Source: VMDJ01 sp965659945
GTDB taxonomy: Bacteria > Pseudomonadota > Gammaproteobacteria > Chromatiales > Chromatiaceae
Length of the DNA stretch: 27,773 nt
Direction of reading: 5' to 3'
Assembly (NCBI GenBank): GCA_965659945.1
Contig: CBFHYJ010000015.1
Coordinates: 1 to 27,773 of the forward strand
Shown: piece after piece, positions 1-7,682 of the stretch
How the letters are laid out: each line of letters starts with the position of its first letter
How positions within the stretch are numbered: position 1 is the first letter of the stretch
The notes under the pieces: model-generated
Database searches by the model: none
What the model was told of the DNA's origin: nothing
Seen by the model: only the letters and a program-made list of their open reading frames with translations
Position numbers and translations under genes: made by a program

Positions 1-871
1 GTTCTTTTCGTACTTTAGTGGTGGCTTTGCGGATATTCACACGCACCAACATCAACTCGTCGCCATTGTCGCTTTCTTTGTGAATGCTGACATCGCTCCA
101 ACGTAGTTGTCTCTGCTCACCACTCCGCAAACCACTATTAGCCGCAAACAAGCACCAATGCCTAACAAGTTCGCGTTCAAATGCGTCTTTGTCAGATAGT
201 CTGTTTTTCACTTTGGCTACATACGAACGCATTGACGTATAAAACGACTTCCACTCATCGTGTGTAAAAGTCATACGCTGTACTTCTTCGCCACTCTTTG
301 TCGAACCACCCTCAATCTTCAAACTTGGTAAGCGGAAACGTGGAAAAGAAGTGATTTGTTCGATATCGCAAAGATGACGCTGACACGCATTGATTGATGC
401 CATTTCATTGCGAACGGTTTGTTTTGAAGCACCTTGTTCAGTGCGGAAAAGCACGTAGTTCGTCTCTTTGCCTTTCCACTCAAACTTCACAAGTGTGTTG
501 ATACCCAAGTTTGCGGCTTTTTCTTTTTCGCCAACGTACTCAATAAAGTGATTGAGATGAGCACGTATCGTATTCCAACGTCCCTCTACAATCTCTTTAG
601 TGCGTACATCAATCTTTCTGTGTTCCAAATAGATAGCAACGGCTTCAGCAATCGAAACGGAAAATAACTTTCTGCCATCCTTCAATTCATTCTGTAAGTC
701 AAAGTACATCTCTTCTGCTTTGTCGATAGCCTCTGCTCTACGTTTGGTACGCAAAGACTTTTCGTAATAACGCTTTTCGTTACTTACCCACATACGAAAC
801 TGCCACACACCAAACTTGTTCTGTTTGATGGTTGCTTTACCACCGTATATGTCTATCCGTTCAGTGCTCAA
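1..871 (-). CDS. Tyrosine recombinase/integrase of the guaA-side island, 3' end cut by window edge
   Basis: Translating the minus strand gives an open frame of about 290 residues that runs off the left edge. The N-terminal part (KFGVWQFRMWV, then a helical SAM-like region with YLEHRK) and the C-terminal stretch AANSGLRSGEQRQLRW look like a phage-type tyrosine recombinase. The Arg of NSGLRSGEQ is the likely first catalytic Arg; the HxxR box and Tyr lie outside the window. No ATG occurs in frame before residue 27, and an in-frame TAG stands just upstream. The likely start is therefore TTG at 871-869 (ATT directly before it is the only alternative). The gene points away from guaA and belongs to a different integrase type from the one at 2748. 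It probably catalyses insertion of an island at the guaA 3' end. Family is clear; the exact start is not. Confidence 0.8.
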   Translation of the reverse strand, partial: MSTERIDIYGGKATIKQNKFGVWQFRMWVSNEKRYYEKSLRTKRRAEAIDKAEEMYFDLQNELKDGRKLFSVSIAEAVAIYLEHRKIDVRTKEIVEGRWNTIRAHLNHFIEYVGEKEKAANLGINTLVKFEWKGKETNYVLFRTEQGASKQTVRNEMASINACQRHLCDIEQITSFPRFRLPSLKIEGGSTKSGEEVQRMTFTHDEWKSFYTSMRSYVAKVKNRLSDKDAFERELVRHWCLFAANSGLRSGEQRQLRWSDVSIHKESDNGDELMLVRVNIRKATTKVRKE

Positions 872-899
872 AATCTACGCTTTGTAATAGTTGATGTAG

Positions 900-970
900 T
901 TTCTAACTTTCTTTCTAACACTAAAGAAAAAAGCCAACAGAATCAACCGTTGGCTTTCAAAGTTTCTAAC
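900..970. repeat. Three direct TTTCTAAC repeats, possible integrase arm sites
   Basis: TTTCTAAC occurs at 900-907, 912-919 and 963-970, with a related ACAAACTAAC at 977-986, all between the island integrase and guaA. Short direct repeats next to an integrase gene and an attachment site are typical of arm-type binding sites or excisionase sites. The assignment is inferred from position only. Confidence 0.4.
930..957 (-). terminator. Intrinsic terminator downstream of guaA
   Basis: On the minus strand AAAGCCAAC (957-949), a ten-base loop, then GTTGGCTTT (938-930) form a 9-bp stem that runs into a T-rich tract (TTTTTTC). It lies about 65 bases past the guaA stop, so it would end guaA transcription. 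It sits on the island side of the probable junction, so the island may have supplied it. Confidence 0.7.
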
Positions 971-1020
971 TACTTACAAACTAACAATATCAATAAAATC
1001 AATAAGTTAGGTTATTTGAA

Positions 1021-2598
1021 CTACTCCCACTCAATAGTCGCTGGCGGCTTGCTCGAAATATCGTATGCCACGCGAGACACGCCATGCACCTCATTGATGA
1101 TGCGGCGTGAGACTTCTTCCAGGAATTCAAAAGGCAAATGCGCAAAGCTTGCGGTCATAAAGTCAATAGTACGAACAGCTCGCAAAGTCACGACATATTC
1201 ATAACGACGCGCATCACCAACAACACCTACAGATTTCACTGGTAAGAAAACCGTAAAGGCTTGGCTAACTTCATCATAGAGGCTCGCATTACGCAGCTCT
1301 TCGATATAAATCGCATCCGCTTGGCGAAGAATATCTGCGTACTCTTTCTTTACCTCACCGAGGATACGCACGCCCAAGCCAGGACCTGGGAATGGATGAC
1401 GATAAATCATGTCGCTTGGCAAACCGAGCTCCACACCCACTTTACGCACTTCGTCTTTAAACAGTTCACGCAATGGCTCAACGAGCTTGAGCTTCATGTA
1501 ATCAGGCAGGCCGCCCACGTTATGGTGAGACTTAATCACGTGTGCTTTACCTGAAGCTGCACCTGCAGATTCAATCACGTCTGGATAAATAGTGCCCTGA
1601 GCGAGGAAGTCGACACCTTCGAGCTTATTCGCTTCTTCTTCGAAGATATCAACGAACAAGTTACCGATGATCTTACGTTTCTTTTCTGGATCAGCTTCAC
1701 CAGCCAATGCGGATAAGAAACGGTCTTCTGCATTCACACGGATCACTTTGACGCCCATATGTTCTGCAAAGGTCGCCATAACCTGGTCGCCTTCATTAAG
1801 GCGCAACAAACCGTTATCTACAAAGATACAGGTCAGACGATCACCGATTGCCTTATGAAGTAATGCCGCCACAACCGAAGAATCAACACCACCAGACAAG
1901 CCCAACACAACCTTGCCGTCACCAACTTGCTCCTGCATTTGCGCAATGCTGTCGTTGATAATGTTGTTTGGATTCCACAATGCGTCACAGCCACAGATAT
2001 CGCGCACAAAACGCTCGAGGATACGACCGCCTTGCTTCGTATGGGTAACTTCTGGGTGGAACTGAATGCCGTAGTAGTTACGCGCCTCATCCGCCATACC
2101 CGCTAATGGTGCGTTATCGGTGCTACAAATTTTGACGAAGTTCTCAGGCATCTCAGCGACACGGTCACCATGACTCATCCACACATCCAATATGCCGTAG
2201 CCTTCTGGTGTTGTATGGTCTTCGATATCTTTTAGCAACTTAGAATGGTTATGAGCACGCACTTGAGCGTAGCCATACTCGTGTTTATCTGAGTTCTCAA
2301 CACGACCACCGAGCTGTTTCGCCATCGTTTGCATGCCGTAACAAATACCGAGTACTGGCACACCCAAATCAAACACGATTTGTGGCGCACGAGGTGTATT
2401 GTCACCGGTTACCGTCTCTGGACCACCGCTTAAGATAATACCGCGCGGATTTTGTAATTTGATCTGCTCTTCACAGTTATCGTACGGCCAGATCTCACAA
2501 TACACACCGATCTCACGCACACGTCGCGCAATCAGTTGAGTGTATTGCGATCCGAAATCGATGATGAGAACGCGATGAGCATGAATATCATTTGTCAT
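1021..2598 (-). CDS. guaA: GMP synthase (glutamine-hydrolysing)
   Basis: The protein makes GMP from XMP, ATP and glutamine, the last step of de novo guanine nucleotide synthesis in the cytoplasm. It has 525 residues, the usual full length. The N-terminal class I glutamine amidotransferase has its nucleophile Cys86 in GICYGMQ and its partners His181 and Glu183 in GIQFHPEV. The ATP-pyrophosphatase P-loop is SGGVDS at 235-240. The C-terminal dimerisation domain ends in IEWE. The gene is normally the second cistron of guaBA. Here it lies 14.5 kb from guaB, because two integrative elements separate them, and an island borders its 3' end. Only about 30 bases lie between its ATG and the upstream terminator-like repeat, so its present promoter is unclear. 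The ribosome binding site is weak. Confidence 0.98.
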   Translation of the reverse strand: MTNDIHAHRVLIIDFGSQYTQLIARRVREIGVYCEIWPYDNCEEQIKLQNPRGIILSGGPETVTGDNTPRAPQIVFDLGVPVLGICYGMQTMAKQLGGRVENSDKHEYGYAQVRAHNHSKLLKDIEDHTTPEGYGILDVWMSHGDRVAEMPENFVKICSTDNAPLAGMADEARNYYGIQFHPEVTHTKQGGRILERFVRDICGCDALWNPNNIINDSIAQMQEQVGDGKVVLGLSGGVDSSVVAALLHKAIGDRLTCIFVDNGLLRLNEGDQVMATFAEHMGVKVIRVNAEDRFLSALAGEADPEKKRKIIGNLFVDIFEEEANKLEGVDFLAQGTIYPDVIESAGAASGKAHVIKSHHNVGGLPDYMKLKLVEPLRELFKDEVRKVGVELGLPSDMIYRHPFPGPGLGVRILGEVKKEYADILRQADAIYIEELRNASLYDEVSQAFTVFLPVKSVGVVGDARRYEYVVTLRAVRTIDFMTASFAHLPFEFLEEVSRRIINEVHGVSRVAYDISSKPPATIEWE

Positions 2599-2627
2599 GG
2601 TGTGAACTTAACTTAAAACTGTAAATA

Positions 2628-2657
2628 AAAAAGGCGCAGGTCGTAGAACTACAACAA
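2628..2657. repeat. Direct repeat copy 1: attachment site at the guaA end of element 1
   Basis: This is a 30-bp segment (five A, then GGCGCAGGTCGTAG, ending ACAACAA) repeated exactly at 13118-13147 and 17035-17064. The next six bases (CTGCGC, 2658-2663) are also shared with copy 3 but not with copy 2. On the minus strand it still forms a hairpin (CGCAG with CTGCG, plus GTTGTAG with CTACGAC) followed by six T. It keeps terminator character with a stem about 2 bp shorter than copy 3. The three copies bound two tandem units, as expected for att sites made by a tyrosine recombinase. Confidence 0.85.
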
Positions 2658-2717
2658 CTGCGCTGAGCGTGTGTAACGCCTTGAAACTATTGATACTAAT
2701 GGATTCTACTATTCCAT

Positions 2718-2741
2718 TTGCTACAAAAACTTGCTACAAAA
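2718..2741 (+). repeat. Two direct TTGCTACAAAA repeats, probable integrase arm sites
   Basis: TTGCTACAAAA occurs at 2718-2728 and 2731-2741, about 60 bases inside repeat copy 1 and directly before the integrase ATG. The same motif occurs near the right ends of both elements (13067-13077 and 16985-16995). Presence at both ends of the unit fits arm-type integrase sites, which may also autoregulate the integrase gene. Confidence 0.6.
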
Positions 2742-2747
2742 TACAGC

Positions 2748-3992
2748 ATGAGCAAGAGTCCAAAGCACTTAATTCAACGAAATTTTACATGGTATGCACG
2801 ATTAGGCATACCTGAAGATGTGCGTCACAGTTTTAACGGGAAGCGGGAATTTATTAAATCTCTTGGCACTCAGGATAAAGCCATCGCACTCATCACCTCC
2901 AAGCCGCTAATTGCGAACTGGCAAGACCAAATACGCATTGCTCGCGGCAACCCTTCCGTTATCGTAAGCACCGCAATCAATATTAAATATGACACTGAAT
3001 CTCAATCTAGAGTTAATCCTGAGACGAATATGTCCGATGCCGATTACTACGCTGAGGACATTGCGGAAGGCTTAAACCCCGAACAGCAAGAAATCTTTTA
3101 CTCTCACCTTAATCAGGAAAATACACCATTTAATTTCTTCGTAGATGATTTCCTAAAGTACAGCTATGAAAATACCGCCACTGCAAAAGATGCAAAGCGA
3201 AACATAGAGTTATTCACTGCACACTGTCCCGTTTTAGAAAAAGTGGATCACCAATGCGTGATGCGTTGGATGCAAAATGAGACTAGATCTAAAACTACTG
3301 TTGGTAAATGCAAAAACTTTCTCAACAGGTACTGGAAATACCTTCAATCCAAAGGAGTTATATCGCAAGACATCAACCCCTTTGCTAACGTTGAACTTCC
3401 AAAATCATTACGAAAGAAAGAAGACCGAGAACCTTTCTCAGATTATGAGATCCAGCTTATACACACAAAGATAAAAGAAAATAAACAACCTGAGCTAGAA
3501 GCCGCGTTCTTAATCGCCATCTATACTGGCGCAAGAATAAGCGAGATCGTCAGCCTGAAAACTGATGACATTCAAGAAAAAGATAATCTCTCATGCTTTG
3601 TTATACGAGAATCAAAAACAAAAGCTGGTATTCGCACCATACCGATACATGACAATCTTAAAGAACTTGTTACTCAGCTATCTAACGCAAGCAGCGACGA
3701 TTATTTAATTAGCAATATCAAAACCACCTCTGGCAAGAAAGGCAAAACTGACTTCATTACGAAACGCTTTCAGCGCATTATTAGAAATCAATGCCAATTA
3801 CCAGCAACTAAGGTATTCCACAGCTTAAGAAATACTGTCTCAACCAAACTAGAAGCTGCAGGTGTGCCAGAGAATATTGCTGCCGATATCGTTGGTCATA
3901 ACAAACGCACTATGACTTATGGTCTATACAGTGGCGGCACAAGCACACAACAAAAATACGAAGCCATTAAGAAGATTTCCTATGACAAATAA
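2748..3992 (+). CDS. Tyrosine integrase of element 1 (DUF6538-type N-terminus)
   Basis: The 414-residue site-specific recombinase probably integrates and excises element 1 at the 30-bp repeat. The N-terminus (YARLGIPEDVR, KREFIKSLGT) resembles the DUF6538 module of many island integrases. A core-binding helical region follows at about 130-215. The catalytic domain shows Arg263 (YTGARISEI), a Lys in SKTKAGIRT (about 290-292), His358 and Arg361 (HSLRN), His384 (GHNKRTMT) and nucleophile Tyr394 (YGLYSGG). The full set is present, so it should be active. I chose the ATG at 2748 because the upstream TTG at 2718 lies inside the TTGCTACAAAA repeat and has no ribosome binding site. The stop overlaps the next gene by 11 bases, so the integrase is the first gene of an operon. 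Confidence 0.93.
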   Translation: MSKSPKHLIQRNFTWYARLGIPEDVRHSFNGKREFIKSLGTQDKAIALITSKPLIANWQDQIRIARGNPSVIVSTAINIKYDTESQSRVNPETNMSDADYYAEDIAEGLNPEQQEIFYSHLNQENTPFNFFVDDFLKYSYENTATAKDAKRNIELFTAHCPVLEKVDHQCVMRWMQNETRSKTTVGKCKNFLNRYWKYLQSKGVISQDINPFANVELPKSLRKKEDREPFSDYEIQLIHTKIKENKQPELEAAFLIAIYTGARISEIVSLKTDDIQEKDNLSCFVIRESKTKAGIRTIPIHDNLKELVTQLSNASSDDYLISNIKTTSGKKGKTDFITKRFQRIIRNQCQLPATKVFHSLRNTVSTKLEAAGVPENIAADIVGHNKRTMTYGLYSGGTSTQQKYEAIKKISYDK

Positions 3993-4362
3993 TGAATGTT
4001 TATTTTGCACGATTGATCAAGAAAGAATCATTGAACACAATGATCTTGCCTATGTGATAAGAGATGGCTTCCCCGTAACAGAAGGACACTCACTGATCAT
4101 TCCGAAACGTCACGCAGTAGATTTCTTTGAGTTAACAAGAGACGAGACTGAAGCCTGTAATGATCTATTACATTCACAAAGAAACGCCTTAATGGCTTCG
4201 GATAACAGCATCACTGGATTTAACATCGGTATGAATGCAGGTGAATCAGCAGGACAAACGATCTTTCACTGCCATATCCATCTGATACCACGCAGAGATG
4301 GAGATGTTGATAATCCGAGAGGCGGCGTTAGGCACTTAATACCCGGTAAAGGATTTTACTGA
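3982..4362 (+). CDS. HIT-family nucleotide hydrolase/transferase
   Basis: This 126-residue histidine-triad protein starts at the ATG overlapping the integrase stop by 11 bases. The upstream start at 3919 would lie inside the integrase. CLFC at 6-9 is the zinc-type CxxC of many HIT proteins. The triad His96-x-His98-x-His100 (HCHIHLIP) is complete. HIT proteins hydrolyse or transfer nucleoside monophosphates (for example Ap4A, AMP-lysine or adenylylated DNA ends); the substrate here cannot be read from sequence. Its placement between an integrase and two nuclease-fold proteins suggests a role in processing nucleotides or DNA ends during element movement or defence. That role is inference. It overlaps the next gene through TGATG, so translation is probably coupled. 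Confidence 0.9.
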   Translation: MTNNECLFCTIDQERIIEHNDLAYVIRDGFPVTEGHSLIIPKRHAVDFFELTRDETEACNDLLHSQRNALMASDNSITGFNIGMNAGESAGQTIFHCHIHLIPRRDGDVDNPRGGVRHLIPGKGFY

Positions 4363-5354
4363 TGCTCCATGATAAGGAGCTAACACTTACCGATTACTGG
4401 CGATCTATTGTTCTTCGCGGACGAAACGTAGCGAGTTATAAGTTTGCATTAGCAAAGACATTATTAGATCTACAACCACAAAGTGGACAACTGATTACAC
4501 TTGAAGAACTTGCACTTCCTTTTGCTAAGCACATCGCATCGCATCTACAACACACGGACAAACAAGCCACATCATCCAGCAGTAAGTTCTTAGATCAATG
4601 CCGATCGTTCAATGCCTCTGAAATAACAGAACAAGAACTCCAATCTCAAACAGTTAGACTAGGCTTCAACAATGTAATTGACGCATTTCACGTGGTAGGT
4701 AATGAACCCATAGATGAAGCGTTTTATGTTGATGCTAGAAAAACCGAATCTGGAATCATCATCACAGATAGCTTCTCAGCACTTCAGGATGTGGTTAGCT
4801 CGCATGACCTTTCAAATGAGACAGAAGCACGTTGGCGATTAGTAGAAACATCATGGTCTTTAGGCATTAACCGCGGGCTATTAGGCATCGCCCCTGATGA
4901 ATCTGGTAGCGAACTCCAAGGCATTACCGATAAACACAAGAGAATATCGGTCACCAGCAGTAGAGATGCACTCAACGGCTATCAGAAAGGATCATGTTTT
5001 TATTGCGGAACCAAGATAAGCCTGACGGAAGACGCATTAAAACCAGACGTTGATCACTTCATACCGCATACCATGAAGCCAATACTAGGGAATGCCGTAG
5101 ATGGCGTCTGGAATCTAGTTCTATCCTGTACTGACTGCAACCGAGGATCAGGTGGAAAGTTTGATCGGCTACCTGCTCTACATTATGCAGAAAAACTGCA
5201 CATGAGAAATGAGTCACTGATTGGGAGTCATCACCCATTACGGGAGACGCTCTTAAACCAACTAGGCAAAACACCAGAGAAGCGGCTAAAGCGTTTTCAG
5301 GATTACTACAATTCCGCCAAACAGCACCTGATTCACACATGGATACCACGTTGA
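4362..5354 (+). CDS. HNH endonuclease-domain protein with uncharacterised N-terminal region
   Basis: The 330-residue protein starts at the ATG sharing one base with the HIT stop codon. The C-terminal part has an HNH/zinc pattern: Cys212-x2-Cys215 (CFYCG), Asp231-His232 (VDHFIPH), Asn251 (WNLVLSC), Cys256-x2-Cys259 followed by Asn260. The metal-binding and catalytic elements look intact. Residues 1-205 contain no domain I recognise; the segment ASYKFALAKTLL near 24-35 is notable. It probably cleaves or nicks DNA. Its operon partners are the integrase, the HIT protein and a GIY-YIG protein 9 bases downstream. Candidate roles are anti-phage or anti-element defence, or a step of the element's own mobility. 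Sequence does not decide. Confidence 0.85.
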   Translation: MLHDKELTLTDYWRSIVLRGRNVASYKFALAKTLLDLQPQSGQLITLEELALPFAKHIASHLQHTDKQATSSSSKFLDQCRSFNASEITEQELQSQTVRLGFNNVIDAFHVVGNEPIDEAFYVDARKTESGIIITDSFSALQDVVSSHDLSNETEARWRLVETSWSLGINRGLLGIAPDESGSELQGITDKHKRISVTSSRDALNGYQKGSCFYCGTKISLTEDALKPDVDHFIPHTMKPILGNAVDGVWNLVLSCTDCNRGSGGKFDRLPALHYAEKLHMRNESLIGSHHPLRETLLNQLGKTPEKRLKRFQDYYNSAKQHLIHTWIPR

Positions 5355-5363
5355 GATAACTAT

Positions 5364-5963
5364 ATGAAAAATCCTTTCTACGTATATGCCCTGAAAGATC
5401 CAACAAATAACCCTGCCCTTACCTTTTACATTGGCAAAGGGACAGGTGATAGAGCATGGGAACACGAGAAAACGATTGATGATTCTGAAAAGGGTCAAAC
5501 AATCAAACGAATCCATGACGCAGGACACGAAGTTCTCCACACCATTCTAGTCTCAGATTTAACAGAGGCTCAGGCACTTCAGATAGAAGCTGAATTAATC
5601 TCTGCATTCGGGATACGTAGTGAGGGTGGATTACTGACTAATAAAGTAAAGCCAAATACCTTTAAGAAACTGCCTAAGAACCCACTTAATGTTCCAGATG
5701 GTTGTTATGAAAGAGCGCAGCTTGCCCTAACAATGCTACAGAACTCGGTGATGGAATTTACCAGAGCAAATCCTAAGGGCGTAAGAAACGCCGATGTAGC
5801 TAAATATCTTGGTCTTCAGTCCAGCTACGGTGGTGGTGCAAAGGATTACCTCAGCTATAGCCTTCTTGGACTGCTGATGAAAGAGGGTCAAATTAAGCGG
5901 GAGAAAGTAGGTAGAAATGCCATGCACATTGCTCAAAATAATCGCTCAAGAACTGAAGAGTGA
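5364..5963 (+). CDS. GIY-YIG nuclease-domain protein with possible winged-helix tail
   Basis: This 199-residue protein has an N-terminal GIY-YIG fold: YVYAL at 6-10 replaces GIY, FYIGKG at 21-26 replaces YIG, and Arg30 follows (GDRAWEH). A later conserved-type acidic residue lies in QIEAELISAFG. It resembles the LEM-3/COG3680-like branch rather than UvrC or Slx1. The C-terminus (about 115-190) contains an Ala/Lys-rich helical stretch, DVAKYLGLQSS and a small turn, which may form a DNA-binding winged helix. It is the fourth gene of the integrase operon, 9 bases after the HNH gene. It could cleave branched or phage DNA; the actual role is unknown. Confidence 0.8.
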   Translation: MKNPFYVYALKDPTNNPALTFYIGKGTGDRAWEHEKTIDDSEKGQTIKRIHDAGHEVLHTILVSDLTEAQALQIEAELISAFGIRSEGGLLTNKVKPNTFKKLPKNPLNVPDGCYERAQLALTMLQNSVMEFTRANPKGVRNADVAKYLGLQSSYGGGAKDYLSYSLLGLLMKEGQIKREKVGRNAMHIAQNNRSRTEE

Positions 5964-6024
5964 GTGCCTCAGAAGCACCCCTCAGACGCGATATAAAGCC
6001 CGTAGAGCCGCCCTTTCTTTACCT

Positions 6025-6049
6025 TATGGACAGGTTCAGCATATCCATA
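6025..6049. promoter_or_regulatory. Inverted repeat upstream of the polymerase-like gene
   Basis: TATGGA (6025-6030) and TCCATA (6044-6049) form an inverted repeat with 13 bases between the arms, and a TATACT box follows at 6060-6065. The 157-base gap before the gene at 6121 is the longest in the plus-strand block, so a separate promoter and operator here are plausible. No good -35 box is visible. Confidence 0.3.
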
Positions 6050-6120
6050 AAAGTAGCGTTATACTTAGTTATGCGACCTTTGGCGTGTGATTTTAAGTTA
6101 CTGATTTAATTGATTTAATT

Positions 6121-7587
6121 ATGGCTCAACTGTCAGAGAAAAATGCAAGTGTCGTTAACTTCCTTTGCGAAAGCACCAATCAGAAAGTTATCGCTAAAGC
6201 AGAGGAATTAGAGGCTAGATACTTTGAGTGGAAAGACCATGAACGCAAGCCTAAAAAGACATATGCGCATTCTTTCAATGTCATCCTTACTTCCGTAGAA
6301 GTTTTCAATGGGTATAAGCCTGATTATTGGTTACGAATCGTTACAGATAACAACCTGTTCAGTGGTAAGACAATACGAAGTACTGAATACACTAGCGAAT
6401 TAAAGACAGCCATTCTCTTTCTAGTAAAAGATGGTTACTTAAAGAAGCAAGACGGCGTACGTCACAGGAAAGATTCATCAAAAAAGAAAGTGCGTAAGCC
6501 TAAGTGGTTACCTTATGCGTACACCATTACGGATAAGTGGCGATCTGAGATATTCAATGAACCACAATCTAACGATTCGGAGATAATTAGAAATCACCTA
6601 GCTCCATATATCCTGCTTAGAGATACAAAGTGGCGAACAAATAACAAAGGCAAGAGAGAGAAATACAAAGTCTTTATTCCAATCACCAAAGATCATAGAG
6701 ATGAGAATACGGAGCTATTTAAGCGTACAAGCTCGGTTCTTCAGGCTCATGACGAACTGATTTCAAGAACAAACATTACGCTTGGCACAGAGCATGTCAG
6801 CTCCTCTCAAGCCTATTTGCGTCGCATATTCAGTAGAAACAGTTTTGATCTTGGCGGCAGACTTTACTGCACATTGCAGAACAAGGAATCAGAGACGCGC
6901 AAGTATCTTCGCTTTAATGGTGATCCAACCATAGAAATTGATTACTCTGGTATTCACCCTTCAATGCTGTATATGCAAAAAGGGATGAACTTTAATCCTG
7001 ATATCGCGTATACCGTTAAAGGCTTTGAGCGAGATGACGTAAAGATTGCTTTCAACATTCTTATTAATTCAGGGAGCAGCAGAGAAGCAAGCAGCAAGAC
7101 AGTTTCAGATAACCTTGGAATCACTCAGAAACAAGCAACAAAACTAATAGATGGTATATATGCTGCCAATGAAACTATCACTGAATACTTCAATAACAAA
7201 AACTATGGACTAAGGCTTCAGCGTATTGACTCAGATATAGCACTAGAAATAGTTGATCATTTTATTAATGTTTTACGACGCCCCATCATCCCTATTCATG
7301 ACAGCTTCATTGTCTCAGTGAGAGACACAGAAGACTTAAAGCTACTGATGGTTGATGCATACAAACATATTGGTGGTATTGAGCTTCATCCTGAAGCATG
7401 GGTTAACGGCATTAAAGCTAAGTCATTGTCATTCAAAAGGGATTTAATGTTTGCTATCAACGAATGCTTTGAGGGATATACAGAGAATATGAATGATGAA
7501 TACTGGGATACGTTGATCTTTAAAGAACCTGTTCAAGAGTGCTTAGAGGATAGTAATCAGTACGAAGGGGACGTCGAGGATGCTTAG
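6121..7587 (+). CDS. Compact protein with DNA polymerase family A-like palm motifs
   Basis: I do not recognise this 488-residue protein by name, but its second half shows the family A polymerase motifs in the right order. GGRLYCTLQN (245-254) resembles the TGR template-binding segment. IDYSGIHPSML (273-283) is motif A with Asp274 (compare DYSQIELR). Arg304-x3-Lys308 then FNILINSG is spaced like the R-x3-K-x3-FGLIYG of the O-helix (motif B), but the usual Tyr is replaced. LQRIDSDIALEIV (366-378) matches the QGTAADI-type segment. PIHDSFIV (391-398) is motif C with His393-Asp394 (compare VHDELVF; T7 RNA polymerase has IHDSF). The fingers insert is very short and no 3'-5' exonuclease is visible. 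Both catalytic Asp are kept, so polymerase activity is plausible; template and product are unknown. The 1-240 part is basic and uncharacterised. Confidence 0.65.
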   Translation: MAQLSEKNASVVNFLCESTNQKVIAKAEELEARYFEWKDHERKPKKTYAHSFNVILTSVEVFNGYKPDYWLRIVTDNNLFSGKTIRSTEYTSELKTAILFLVKDGYLKKQDGVRHRKDSSKKKVRKPKWLPYAYTITDKWRSEIFNEPQSNDSEIIRNHLAPYILLRDTKWRTNNKGKREKYKVFIPITKDHRDENTELFKRTSSVLQAHDELISRTNITLGTEHVSSSQAYLRRIFSRNSFDLGGRLYCTLQNKESETRKYLRFNGDPTIEIDYSGIHPSMLYMQKGMNFNPDIAYTVKGFERDDVKIAFNILINSGSSREASSKTVSDNLGITQKQATKLIDGIYAANETITEYFNNKNYGLRLQRIDSDIALEIVDHFINVLRRPIIPIHDSFIVSVRDTEDLKLLMVDAYKHIGGIELHPEAWVNGIKAKSLSFKRDLMFAINECFEGYTENMNDEYWDTLIFKEPVQECLEDSNQYEGDVEDA

Positions 7588-7682
7588 ATGCTCAGCCGCT
7601 GCGCTATTGTCAGATAGTTAAGAAACTACGCACCATTTAATACCCTCTTCATGGAAATAATCGAAAAACACGTAAAGACCAA

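Noticed and set aside
950..1858. Plus-strand open frames across guaA (for example 950-1204, 1261-1554, 1667-1858)
   Set aside because: They are antisense to a clear, full-length guaA and have no coding character.
2718..2747. TTG at 2718 as integrase start
   Set aside because: It lies inside the TTGCTACAAAA repeat with no ribosome binding site, and the family-like sequence begins after the ATG at 2748.
3919..3981. Longer HIT protein start
   Set aside because: It lies entirely inside the integrase gene in another frame; the HIT-type sequence starts at 3982.
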